Shown piece by piece: positions 47,783 to 53,513 of a DNA stretch of 64,000 bases. Position 1 is the stretch's first letter, and every line of letters starts with the position of its first letter. Below the pieces are notes generated by a model, which saw only the letters and a program-made list of their open reading frames with translations, made no database searches and was not told the origin of the DNA. The position numbers and the translations under genes are program-made. The stretch is from a virus, in the IMG/VR virus record IMGVR_UViG_3300021962_000041, positions 1 to 64,000 of that record. One strand, given 5' to 3'.

Positions 47783-47980
47783 TCACCCCTGCTGCGTGAC
47801 CCACCCGCTCACGGGGCAGCCCTTATAATCGCCAGCGTGTGCCTGGCGGAAAGTCTCAGTCCAAATGGTAGCGGGGTGACCCACGGGGGCGGTGATGGCG
47901 TTAAAGTTGCTGCCGTCGTTGCGGTAGGCGACCCACTCAAGGGAGCGGGTGGAGAGGCGGGAAGCGGGGGAGAGGCGCAT
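47783..47980 (-). CDS. Hypothetical protein in GC-rich segment (65 aa)
   Basis: Starts at MRLSPASRLSTRSLEWVAYR and contains VGHPATIWTETFRQAHAGDY near the end. No family recognised. The base composition is much richer in G+C than the neighbouring phage genes, which points to a recent bacterial or host origin. It shares a 28-base leader sequence with the 105-residue gene upstream, so it is probably a real gene, but the evidence is moderate. Confidence 0.45.
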   Translation of the reverse strand: MRLSPASRLSTRSLEWVAYRNDGSNFNAITAPVGHPATIWTETFRQAHAGDYKGCPVSGWVTQQG

Positions 47981-47988
47981 CGGGTCAG

Positions 47989-48016
47989 GTCGTTTGATCT
48001 GAAAGAATTCTACAGG
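47989..48016 (-). repeat. Leader repeat copy A
   Basis: 28-base sequence containing CTGAAAGAATTCTACAGG, ending 9 bases upstream of the 65-residue ATG. 25 of 28 bases match a copy in front of the 105-residue gene. On the minus strand it includes TAGAAT, possibly a -10 box. Confidence 0.6.
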
Positions 48017-48018
48017 CA

Positions 48019-48043
48019 ACCCCCCACCGAATCGGCAGGGGGT
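48019..48043 (-). repeat. GC-rich hairpin ACCCCC/GGGGGT
   Basis: Inverted repeat with an inner CCGA/TCGG stem, placed between the 45-residue gene and leader repeat A. It is probably a structured 3' end or leader; no T run follows. Confidence 0.5.
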
Positions 48044-48060
48044 GTGCGGTTGTCAGAGTG

Positions 48061-48198
48061 TCACCAGATCACGGGGTTGCCCTGAAGATCGGTTACATTG
48101 CCCTGCTGATCATCTTGGGCAATTGATTCAAGAATCCGCAGGATTTGCTCTCCGTTGTTACCTTGCTTCAGGAGAGAGATTGCCAGGGATTGAGTCAT
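48061..48198 (-). CDS. Small conserved protein (45 aa)
   Basis: Starts MTQSLAISLLKQGNNGEQIL and ends DLQGNPVIW. The first ~30 residues form an amphipathic helix pair with a KQGNNGEQILRILE pattern seen in short proteins of marine cyanophages and Synechococcus. No catalytic residues. The ATG is 57 bases past the end of the 105-residue gene. Function unknown. Confidence 0.65.
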   Translation of the reverse strand: MTQSLAISLLKQGNNGEQILRILESIAQDDQQGNVTDLQGNPVIW

Positions 48199-48255
48199 GA
48201 TGAAAAAGGAAAGTGTACGGGTGGCAGTCTTTAAAGGCGCTGCCGTTCCTGTTAA

Positions 48256-48573
48256 TCAGTTCAGACGCATTCCAGAAAAGAAAGGAATTGTGCCATAATC
48301 TTTAGAGCAGAAGAACCACTGAAAGTTCTTCTGAAAGATACCTTCACCAGGGCAACCATGCTCAGAAAGAATAGCATTCAAACGGGATTTGGTAGTGTTA
48401 GAACGCCACCCACCATCGAACAATTCGATCCAGGTTTCACCAATTCGGGCGATCAGATTGCCGTGCAGGTAAACATCAGAAACGTTGGAGCAGTTGATAA
48501 CTTCGGTGTTTGCCATCTTGAAATCTTTGCCAGCGGTGATGGCAGCATTCATCAGACGTTCGATCTTACGCAT
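48256..48573 (-). CDS. Conserved cyanophage protein with NTTKSRLNAIL motif
   Basis: 105 residues. MRKIERLMNAAITAGKDFKM is followed by the beta strands VSDVYLHGNLIARIGETWIE, then GGWRSNTTKSRLNAILSEHG and FFCSKDYGTIPFFSGMRLN. This arrangement (helix, LHGNxIA hairpin, TTKSRLNALL helix) recurs in cyanophages and cyanobacteria as a family of unknown function. A GGAGGGG ribosome site is close to the ATG. It shares a leader repeat with the 65-residue gene. Confidence 0.8.
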   Translation of the reverse strand: MRKIERLMNAAITAGKDFKMANTEVINCSNVSDVYLHGNLIARIGETWIELFDGGWRSNTTKSRLNAILSEHGCPGEGIFQKNFQWFFCSKDYGTIPFFSGMRLN

Positions 48574-48584
48574 GGGAGGGGGGT

Positions 48585-48612
48585 GTCGTATGAACTGAAA
48601 GAAGTCTACAGG
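48585..48612 (-). repeat. Leader repeat copy B
   Basis: Second copy of the 28-base leader (with CTGAAAGAAGTCTACAGG), 11 bases upstream of the 105-residue ATG. It differs from copy A at 3 positions. Confidence 0.6.
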
Positions 48613-48639
48613 GTCAGTCCCTGATGATGTCGGCGGTGA

Positions 48640-48662
48640 GTGCCAGTGCGTCAGCTGTCACA
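48640..48662 (-). repeat. TGTGCCA-type hairpin element
   Basis: GTGCCAG ... CTGTCAC, a 7-bp stem with one mismatch. It is a member of the dispersed hairpin family of this region and lies in the gap after the 62-residue gene. Confidence 0.5.
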
Positions 48663-48732
48663 TGGCGGAGCGGTTGCAGGGGGTGCCAGAATATTGTCAC
48701 CAGTGCCACCGCTAGGATTGCTTTCCCTAAGG

Positions 48733-48921
48733 TCACAGAATGACGGGGGCAAAGGGTTTGTGAAGGATGCCATAATCTTCGATGGATTGATCTAAGATAG
48801 CATCGATTGCTTCATTGATACGCTTCCAGGAATTAATCGGAGCGACAACATCCTGACAGGTTTTCTTCCAGGATCCGTTAACTTTAACCACAACAGACTT
48901 GGTGAGAGTTTGTTTGATCAT
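48733..48921 (-). CDS. Hypothetical protein (62 aa)
   Basis: Starts MIKQTLTKSVVVKVNGSWKK and continues DVVAPINSWKRINEAIDAIL, an alpha/beta layout with one long helix. No recognised family. A TATAAT box with a TTGATC -35 lies about 145 bases upstream, giving a long leader that contains a hairpin. It is probably real because it fills the gap on the coding strand, but I have no independent support. Confidence 0.55.
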   Translation of the reverse strand: MIKQTLTKSVVVKVNGSWKKTCQDVVAPINSWKRINEAIDAILDQSIEDYGILHKPFAPVIL

Positions 48922-48966
48922 GGTTTGTGAAGTAATGGGGTGAGGGGTGCCCTTAGTTCCCCCGTT

Positions 48967-48982
48967 GTGGCAGTTGTGCCAC
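48967..48982 (-). repeat. Small hairpin GTGGCA/TGCCAC
   Basis: 6-bp perfect stem with a GTTG loop in the leader of the 62-residue gene. It is related in sequence to the TGTGCCA family but with the arms in the opposite order. Confidence 0.4.
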
Positions 48983-49063
48983 TTCCTAGAGCAAGTGAAG
49001 GATCTTCCCCAGGGACCTGTCCGATGGCGGGTGGTTTCTCTGGGAGGGTTCGCTTCTGAAGTA

Positions 49064-49091
49064 ATTATAGGGGGTCAGGGAGGCAGATCAA
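49064..49091 (-). promoter_or_regulatory. Candidate sigma70 promoter TTGATC-N16-TATAAT
   Basis: A perfect -10 box with a partial -35 box on the minus strand, just after the nucleotidyltransferase-like gene and its hairpin. It would drive the 62-residue gene. Confidence 0.45.
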
Positions 49092-49097
49092 CGGGGT

Positions 49098-49123
49098 GTG
49101 TGCCACCTCTTCAACTGGCACAC
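49098..49123 (-). repeat. TGTGCCA-type hairpin holding the stop codon
   Basis: Perfect 8-bp stem GTGTGCCA/TGGCACAC with a 10-base loop. The TGA stop of the 305-residue gene lies in the loop. Confidence 0.7.
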
Positions 49124-50028
49124 TGAAAGCGTCCGTTGTTGAAGTTAGCATTAGAAAAGACCTCACGATTGACCAGTTTGAACATACCAAACTCATTGGT
49201 CATCACATAACCTTCGGCGTCGATTCTGTTGCCGTAAAGGTATGCTGCAGGACCATCATTGCGGCAGAGGTACAAACAATCATCTTTGATTGACTTCACC
49301 AATGCCCACAAACGCAGCAGGTTAGCATCACAATCAAAGTCATCAGGGTTGATCTCTTCACCAGCACGAATGCAGGCATTAATCTGCTGTTTGATCTTTG
49401 CCGCTTCCTTATCAGTTACGAACTCACAGGCAGTAGACATTTGACGGGCAAAGTCGCACACTTCCTTAACATCATCAAAGCAGCAGGGATTGCCACTCCG
49501 ACTCCAAGGATCGTGCTGAATGTATGCTTGGGGTTTGACAAATTTCACATAAGGTGTATCCGTGATGATAAAGTTCATCGGATACGCTACAGCATCACGA
49601 AGATCATTCTCTGCAATGTAGTAAGTATGAGGAGCAACAATAATCTTCTCAGAAACTACCTCAGGGAACTGATAAGTGAGCGTGTTAGGAGTATACTCAG
49701 TATCGCCACCAAAACCAATAAAATCGCCTTGAAAGATACCGTTTGAATGAGGCAACCAATCAAAACAAGCGTGCAGAATGTTTGCAACCTGCCCTGCATG
49801 ATTTTGATCGATTTCATCATGAGAATGATTGATCTTGATTTTAACTTTGTTGAACACAGATTTGGTGCCAACGAAGAACTTACCATTGGCGGGATTGATA
49901 CCCCAGACGATGGCAGGTGCGCCGTCAATCTTAACACTCATGGTGCCAGGATTCACGAACCAATCCAGAACAGAAAGATCACCCGTCAGGATGGTATCTT
50001 CAGGGTGTTCGAGGTGTGTGTTTTTCAT
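49111..50028 (-). CDS. Nucleotidyltransferase/ligase-motif protein
   Basis: 305 residues started at MKNTHLEHPEDTILTGDLSV. It carries the hallmark motifs of covalent nucleotidyltransferases (DNA/RNA ligases and capping enzymes). Motif I KIDG is at 33-36, in MSVKIDGAPAIVWG. A motif III-like FQGDFIGFGGD is near the middle, motif IV EGYV at 272-275 and motif V FKLV at 283-286. It lacks a recognisable OB-fold C-terminal domain and is therefore short. Cyanophages often carry such a protein without a known role. It could be an RNA ligase, or a distant enzyme that forms a lysyl-AMP adduct. It is the largest gene of this accessory block. Confidence 0.7.
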   Translation of the reverse strand: MKNTHLEHPEDTILTGDLSVLDWFVNPGTMSVKIDGAPAIVWGINPANGKFFVGTKSVFNKVKIKINHSHDEIDQNHAGQVANILHACFDWLPHSNGIFQGDFIGFGGDTEYTPNTLTYQFPEVVSEKIIVAPHTYYIAENDLRDAVAYPMNFIITDTPYVKFVKPQAYIQHDPWSRSGNPCCFDDVKEVCDFARQMSTACEFVTDKEAAKIKQQINACIRAGEEINPDDFDCDANLLRLWALVKSIKDDCLYLCRNDGPAAYLYGNRIDAEGYVMTNEFGMFKLVNREVFSNANFNNGRFQCAS

Positions 50029-50070
50029 GCTGTTAGTATGGCACGGAATCAGGCGGAGCACAAGGGGGTG

Positions 50071-50094
50071 TGTGCCACCTTGTCAACTGTCACA
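50071..50094 (-). repeat. TGTGCCA-type hairpin at a gene end
   Basis: TGTGCCA ... TGTCACA, a 7-bp stem with one mismatch. The TGA stop of the 57-residue gene is within the arm. Confidence 0.6.
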
Positions 50095-50263
50095 GGAAGG
50101 TGGAAGGATCCCCGTAGTCTCCGACAATGTTACCGAAGCAGTCACGGATCTCAGCGTATCCGAACTCCTCAGAGAGGTCCAGGCAAATCAGCATGGCACG
50201 ATCCAGATCGGTCGTGGTCTCATTCTGCTCAGGGGCAGAGGGGCAAAGGATTTCGTAAGTCAT
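50090..50263 (-). CDS. Small conserved cyanophage protein (57 aa)
   Basis: MTYEILCPSAPEQNETTTDL is followed by ALICLDLSEEFGYAEIRDCF-like text (LICLDLSEEFGYAEIRDCFG), an alpha/beta fold ending in a DYGDPSTFL tail. No enzyme motif. A TATAAT box lies 7 bases upstream of the ATG, so the transcript would have almost no leader. The stop codon is part of a hairpin element. Confidence 0.7.
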   Translation of the reverse strand: MTYEILCPSAPEQNETTTDLDRAMLICLDLSEEFGYAEIRDCFGNIVGDYGDPSTFL

Positions 50264-50353
50264 GCAGACATTATAGGCACGGGGTCGGACGCTTTGGGGG
50301 CAGCAGTGGACACTCCGCCAACTGGCACAGCGAAGCGGCCGCCCTGGGTATAA

Positions 50354-50527
50354 TTAATCCTCCAGAAGATGCGGGTAGTATTCTTCTACCTCTGCGATCA
50401 ATTCTTTATCCGAATAGTTATCATAACTCTCACTCATAGAATCATACAAACACGCCATCATGGTTTTGATGTCCATATCATCCAGGATTTGCTGAATGAG
50501 TTGATCTTGGAGTTCAGAACGATTCAT
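50354..50527 (-). CDS. Small acidic helical protein (57 aa)
   Basis: MNRSELQDQLIQQILDDMDI, then YDNYSDKELIAEVEEYYPHL. It is acidic and all-helical, with no Cys or metal motifs. It belongs to a set of short acidic helical proteins in cyanophage accessory blocks. The ATG is one base past the upstream stop, so the two genes are probably cotranslated. Confidence 0.7.
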   Translation of the reverse strand: MNRSELQDQLIQQILDDMDIKTMMACLYDSMSESYDNYSDKELIAEVEEYYPHLLED

Positions 50528-50528
50528 G

Positions 50529-50705
50529 TTAGTTGTTGTTGAAAAGTGCGGTGATCTTGTCTGCGATAGAGTAGTAATCCTCTACAGGATCCTGTTCTTC
50601 ATCTTCACAAAATTGAACATTGTTAGAAACAAGATTGAAGATCAAATCCCATTCAGATTGTGTAAAGAACTCTTTGACTGCGTGCTTACCAACAGCGTCA
50701 TTCAT
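50529..50705 (-). CDS. Small acidic protein (58 aa)
   Basis: MNDAVGKHAVKEFFTQSEWD is followed by FNLVSNNVQFCEDEEQDPVE and a helix DYYSIADKITALFNNN. The EWDLIFNLVSNNVQFCEDEE stretch recurs in cyanophage small proteins. Role unknown. Confidence 0.7.
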   Translation of the reverse strand: MNDAVGKHAVKEFFTQSEWDLIFNLVSNNVQFCEDEEQDPVEDYYSIADKITALFNNN

Positions 50706-50712
50706 GATGGTT

Positions 50713-50847
50713 TCAGTAATCGTAGTTGGAGTTGATGTAAGATTCTACATTGAACTTCTCATCTTTCTCCCATTCTTCTTTATACTCAATCACGTCGAAG
50801 ATCTCACCAGGAGCATCAGCAATCTCAGACCAGAGTTCATCAAACAT
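50713..50847 (-). CDS. Small acidic protein (44 aa)
   Basis: MFDELWSEIADAPGEIFDVI, then EYKEEWEKDEKFNVESYINS. An upstream in-frame extension lacks an ATG, so this ATG was chosen. It is acidic and Trp-rich, resembling the neighbouring small proteins. Function unknown. Confidence 0.65.
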   Translation of the reverse strand: MFDELWSEIADAPGEIFDVIEYKEEWEKDEKFNVESYINSNYDY

Positions 50848-50916
50848 GGTGTGTCTCTCAGGAACAAAGTTAGTATGGCACGAACTGGGGGGCATCGCAA
50901 CCCCCCTTGTACCAGT

Positions 50917-51144
50917 TCAGAGATCGTCCATCATCTCATTGATCTCAATCCCATCAATCTTAGGATCATCCCAACGGCAACCATCTGGGGTCTCTTTGCT
51001 ACCACAATCACGAAGCAATTGCACTAATTCTTGATAGTTACTGCAGGTCTTGGCAGCATCATACAAACCCTCATCATTTCCGATCCAGAGTGCAACATTC
51101 CACGTTTCCCAGTTTGCCCAACCGTTGTAAGTTGCAGTGCTCAT
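50917..51144 (-). CDS. Conserved protein with YNGWxNWETWNVALWI motif
   Basis: 75 residues. YNGWANWETWNVALWIGNDE is a signature found in small proteins of many phages and some bacteria (DUF7249 by memory). The rest is helical (YDAAKTCSNYQELVQLLRDC) and acidic. Function unknown, although its spread across unrelated phages suggests interaction with a common host target. Confidence 0.8.
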   Translation of the reverse strand: MSTATYNGWANWETWNVALWIGNDEGLYDAAKTCSNYQELVQLLRDCGSKETPDGCRWDDPKIDGIEINEMMDDL

Positions 51145-51205
51145 CGGTGTCCTTCAGGTGAACGAATGTAATGTAGAACGGATCAGGGAGAATGTCTAGG
51201 GGGTG

Positions 51206-51229
51206 TGTGCCAGTTCTCAGATTGGCACA
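51206..51229 (-). repeat. TGTGCCA-type hairpin holding the stop codon
   Basis: Perfect 7-bp stem TGTGCCA/TGGCACA with a 10-base loop containing the TGA stop of the 63-residue gene. Confidence 0.7.
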
Positions 51230-51408
51230 AGCGAATATTGATTAATCATAATGTCACGTACATTTTCACGATCGAAGCTATCGCCAGCAAAATCTGCACC
51301 CGAATTAATATACTGAATGGTGGCTTCGATGATCATAACATCCGTGGCACCCATGTCGTAGATACCACCAGGACCATAGAAAGATCTCACGTACTGAACG
51401 AAATTCAT
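51217..51408 (-). CDS. Small conserved cyanophage protein (63 aa)
   Basis: MNFVQYVRSFYGPGGIYDMG is followed by AATIQYINS-type helices (MIIEATIQYINSGADFAGDS) and FDRENVRDIMINQYSLVPI. The YVxSFYGPGGxYDMGAT string recurs in cyanophages. Its ATG shares a base with the upstream TAA stop. Confidence 0.75.
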   Translation of the reverse strand: MNFVQYVRSFYGPGGIYDMGATDVMIIEATIQYINSGADFAGDSFDRENVRDIMINQYSLVPI

Positions 51409-51542
51409 TACACAAACTCCGCAAGGTAGTAATCAAGGGGCAGCTCAAGTTCTGCTGCTTTCTGTTCCCATTCATCCCATTCTTCAGGGGACGCATCATT
51501 CAGGAAATCTTCCCGAGTATACTCAAATGCAGGACCACACAT
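51408..51542 (-). CDS. Small acidic protein ending YYLAEFV (44 aa)
   Basis: Started at MCGPAFEYTREDFLNDASPE. Its last 17 residues, KAAELELPLDYYLAEFV, match KAAELEVTVDYYISEFV at the end of the 60-residue protein at 57.4 kb, so the two are diverged copies of one C-terminal module. The upstream in-frame extension lacks an ATG near a ribosome site. Function unknown. Confidence 0.65.
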   Translation of the reverse strand: MCGPAFEYTREDFLNDASPEEWDEWEQKAAELELPLDYYLAEFV

Positions 51543-51544
51543 AA

Positions 51545-51739
51545 TCAGATCACCGAAACGTTGACTTCTTTGATGTTCAAACCACAGAGTTGGTTGTATA
51601 CTCGCTTGCTGATAATGTCGCAAGCATTCTTGAGTTTTGAACGCTCATACCAAATTGTACACAAACCATCGTAGGTTTCGACACGAATTCGAATGTCTTT
51701 CACGAAGCAATTCCCGACGACGAATGTAGAATATCCCAT
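51545..51739 (-). CDS. Small conserved protein (64 aa)
   Basis: MGYSTFVVGNCFVKDIRIRV, then YERSKLKNACDIISKRVYNQ and NIKEVNVSVI. It has a beta-beta-alpha-beta layout. The C-terminal EVNVSVI echoes DVNVSIKDY in the 52-residue protein just upstream. Function unknown. Confidence 0.65.
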   Translation of the reverse strand: MGYSTFVVGNCFVKDIRIRVETYDGLCTIWYERSKLKNACDIISKRVYNQLCGLNIKEVNVSVI

Positions 51740-51761
51740 CAGGTGGGCAATTGCAACTAGT

Positions 51762-51789
51762 CTTGTGACAGTTCAAAAAGTGGCACAAG
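51762..51789 (-). repeat. TGTGCCA-type hairpin between genes
   Basis: CTTGTGACA/TGGCACAAG, a 9-bp stem with one mismatch and a loop of ten bases. It lies between the 52- and 64-residue genes. Confidence 0.55.
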
Positions 51790-51852
51790 ATCGGTTGAAT
51801 TCCGATGATCTTCGTGCTAATAGGGAATTATATCATTATCAATAAGATCTTG

Positions 51853-51888
51853 TTATTGAGAATCAATAAGGACTAGTAATTGAGAATA
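51853..51888. repeat. Two TTATTGAGAAT-like repeats
   Basis: TTATTGAGAAT and TAATTGAGAAT, 13 bases apart. The same motif is found in inverted orientation and again directly at 52,532-52,586, so these repeats flank the palindrome array. AT-rich surroundings. Confidence 0.45.
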
Positions 51889-51912
51889 AGATCCAATGTT
51901 CGAACTGTCACA

Positions 51913-52071
51913 TCAGAAGATATCGCTGTAATCTTTGATGCTAACATTGACATCCTCATCACCTTCTAGGTGTAGGAGTTCACGCCAATTAATACCTTCT
52001 AGTTCTAGATCTTCATAACACATAAGATCTAGTGTAACTCGTACCATGCGCTTTGCGTGTGTGGTAGGCAT
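51913..52071 (-). CDS. Small conserved protein (52 aa)
   Basis: MPTTHAKRMVRVTLDLMCYE is followed by LEGINWRELLHLEGDEDVNV and ends SIKDYSDIF. It has a beta-alpha-beta layout; proteins with a VTLDVxCYxDL...NWRxLL pattern recur in cyanophages. It has a good sigma70 promoter (TTGCAT-N17-TATAAT) about 25 bases upstream and is the first gene downstream of the palindrome array. Confidence 0.7.
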   Translation of the reverse strand: MPTTHAKRMVRVTLDLMCYEDLELEGINWRELLHLEGDEDVNVSIKDYSDIF

Positions 52072-52095
52072 AAGAATCTCGTGTATGTGTACTAG

Positions 52096-52124
52096 ATTAT
52101 ATCATGCATAATGACGATATGCAA
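52096..52124 (-). promoter_or_regulatory. Sigma70 promoter TTGCAT-N17-TATAAT
   Basis: Perfect -10 and good -35 boxes with optimal spacing on the minus strand, in front of the 52-residue gene. It overlaps the last codons of the Asp/Tyr-rich gene. Confidence 0.7.
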
Positions 52125-52251
52125 GCGTTTCGTAATCTTGCCCATCTCGTGCATAATCCTCGTCGAGATCTGCATCTTGTGCATAATACTCGTCGAGATC
52201 GTATGTGTAATCTGATGCGTATGTATAGTCGAGATCGTAGTCGTCGTACAT
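52102..52251 (-). CDS. Asp/Tyr-rich repeat protein (49 aa)
   Basis: Starts MYDDYDLDYTYASDYTYDLD and ends DYETLAYRHYA. It consists of near-repeats of DLDEYYAQ/DLDEDYAR and is very acidic. The repeat codons are exactly the ATCTCGACGAG palindromes of the regulatory array, so either the gene grew from the array or the array is constrained by both roles. A small acidic, DNA-mimic-like protein is possible, but whether it is translated is not certain. Confidence 0.45.
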   Translation of the reverse strand: MYDDYDLDYTYASDYTYDLDEYYAQDADLDEDYARDGQDYETLAYRHYA

Positions 52252-52411
52252 AATGCTCGTCGAGATTTGTGTGATGCTTATGTATTGTAGCATAAAGCTC
52301 GACGAGATTGCAAGCCCTTATGATGCACACGTCTCGTCGAGATTCATGATAGTATATATACACTCTTGTCGAGATTTATGTGCTTCTCGTAACATAAGTC
52401 TCGTCGAGATT
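52159..52411. repeat. Array of about eight TCTCGWCGAGA palindromes
   Basis: Copies of the 11-base palindrome (CTCGTCGAGAT on the plus strand, some CTCGACGAG or degenerate) are centred near 52,164, 52,194, 52,228, 52,261, 52,302, 52,337, 52,370 and 52,404. The spacing is 30-41 bases, mostly 33-35. Copies at 52,228 and 52,370 carry one or two changes. Several are followed on the minus strand by a TATG. The array overlaps two promoters, which fits an operator array for a dimeric repressor or activator. Confidence 0.8.
52284..52313 (-). promoter_or_regulatory. Sigma70 promoter with a palindrome in the spacer
   Basis: TTGCAA-N18-TACAAT on the minus strand, with TGC before the -10 (extended -10). 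The spacer contains CTCGTCGAG, one unit of the array. Binding of a protein there should block polymerase. Confidence 0.6.
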
Positions 52412-52437
52412 CTAGCACGAACTTATAAGAATGTCAA
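52409..52437 (-). promoter_or_regulatory. Sigma70 promoter TTGACA-N17-TAGAAT
   Basis: Near-consensus promoter on the minus strand. The first array palindrome starts within the -10 box, so a bound protein would sit at the start site. It would drive the accessory genes of block A. Confidence 0.75.
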
Positions 52438-52676
52438 GGTCTGGGAATTTCTGGGCGTCCCCGGGGGTTGACAAACTGCGCGTCTTATGATACGCTGGCA
52501 AAGGTTGCAATAAGAACCAGTATTTTCTTACTATTCTCAATAAAACCTTTTATTTATTCTCATTTACAAAACGCTTATTGAGAATCACCAAATATTTAAT
52601 CTCACAATAACAATCATAACTATCTAAAATAACATATAAGATATATACAATAATTAAAGTGTTATCTAAAATATAA
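52412..52676. other. AT-rich intergenic region without a gene
   Basis: About 265 bases between the palindrome array and the plus-strand endonuclease. It holds a GC-rich CCCCGGGGG block, the promoter above, and three TATTCTCA/TTATTGAGAAT repeats at 52,532-52,586. The last 90 bases are very AT-rich and form the leader of the endonuclease. I see no coding frame and no tRNA. Confidence 0.5.
52532..52586. repeat. Inverted TATTCTCAATAA / TTATTGAGAAT repeats
   Basis: TATTCTCAATAA, ATTCTCATT and TTATTGAGAATC. The outer pair is an 11-12-base inverted repeat with a 31-base gap. It matches the two copies at 51,853-51,888. Confidence 0.5.
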
Positions 52677-53486
52677 ATGTCCCAAGGAATCATCTACCTC
52701 ATCATCAACAAACAAAACGGACACAAATACGTTGGACAAACCACCCAAGGAATGAATAAAAGGTGGCAACAACATATACAAGAAGCATTGCGAATGAGTG
52801 ATAAACCACTACATCGTGCTATGCGTAAGTATGGCAATCACAACTTTATGATTAAAGAAATAGATGAGTGTGATGAAAGTTTATTAGATGAAAAAGAACA
52901 ATATTGGATAGAACAATATAATACCTTTGAAAGTGCAGAAGGTTATAATGCAACAAGTGGTGGAAGTCGTCCAATCTTTAGTAATGAAACAAAACAAAAA
53001 TTAAGTGAAATAGCATCTAATAGAGAAAGAACAGAAGAAGAAGTTGCTAATATAAAAACTGCTTTAACTGAAAAAGCAAAAGAAAGAAATTGGGGATTCT
53101 TAACTGATGAGAACAGAGGTAATGGTAAACACTCTGGCATCAAGATACAAGGACTGAATATCGAAACAGGTGAAATAAGAGAATGGGATAATGCCCGTGA
53201 TGCTGCAGAAGAAGTTGCTGGTGATCGTAATAAGAACAGCAATATCTTATTAAGTGCTAAGAAAGGATATAAGTGTTATGGTTATAGATGGAAACTACTT
53301 GAACAAAAGAGTAAGAAAAAAGCAGTCAAAGCAGTTAATAAAATAACATGGCAGGAACATCATTTTGAAAGTATTGCCGATGCGATTAGAAAAGTTGGTG
53401 GTAATAGCAGGGGGACTGGACTAATTAAATCATTAAGAAGTAATGGACGTTATACTTGGAAAGGATTTATGTGGTTTTATATTTAA
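52677..53486 (+). CDS. GIY-YIG homing-type endonuclease
   Basis: 269 residues and the only clear plus-strand gene. The N-terminus reads GIIYLIINKQNGHKYVGQTT, the GIY-YIG strand pair, followed by the conserved Arg in KRWQQHIQEA. Further on are YGNHNFMIKEID and the metal-binding Glu region in LLDEKEQYWIEQYNTFESAE. FSNETKQKLSEIASN is a NUMOD3-type DNA-binding repeat, and two NUMOD1-like segments (IREWDNARDAAEEVAGDRNK, HHFESIADAIRKVGGN with RYTWKGFMW) follow. It looks intact. It is free-standing between blocks A and B, opposing the local direction of transcription, as expected for a mobile gene. Confidence 0.92.
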   Translation: MSQGIIYLIINKQNGHKYVGQTTQGMNKRWQQHIQEALRMSDKPLHRAMRKYGNHNFMIKEIDECDESLLDEKEQYWIEQYNTFESAEGYNATSGGSRPIFSNETKQKLSEIASNRERTEEEVANIKTALTEKAKERNWGFLTDENRGNGKHSGIKIQGLNIETGEIREWDNARDAAEEVAGDRNKNSNILLSAKKGYKCYGYRWKLLEQKSKKKAVKAVNKITWQEHHFESIADAIRKVGGNSRGTGLIKSLRSNGRYTWKGFMWFYI

Positions 53487-53493
53487 ATTAAAA

Positions 53494-53513
53494 AACCTCC
53501 TAAAAAGGAGGTT
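53494..53513 (-). terminator. Rho-independent terminator after the zinc-finger gene
   Basis: AACCTCC/GGAGGTT stem with a six-base loop; on the minus strand it is followed by a T run. It lies between the convergent endonuclease and zinc-finger genes, so it probably stops leftward transcription before the endonuclease. Confidence 0.75.

Noticed and set aside
47837-48085. Gly/Val-rich plus-strand frame in the GC-rich island
   Set aside because: Low-complexity translation caused by GC-rich DNA; the minus strand fits the local gene direction better.
49747-50439. Long open frame on the plus strand (230 residues)
   Set aside because: It lies antisense to the nucleotidyltransferase-like and 57-residue genes, has no recognisable fold and poor codon character; a shadow of real genes.
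52159-52411. CRISPR array
   Set aside because: The repeat is only 11 bases and palindromic, the spacers vary from about 19 to 30 bases and contain promoters and partial coding sequence; no cas genes are present.
52468-52500. Plus-strand TTGACA before TATGAT as a promoter for the endonuclease
   Set aside because: The spacing is only 12 bases; with a normal 17-base spacer the -10 would be poor, so it is not counted.
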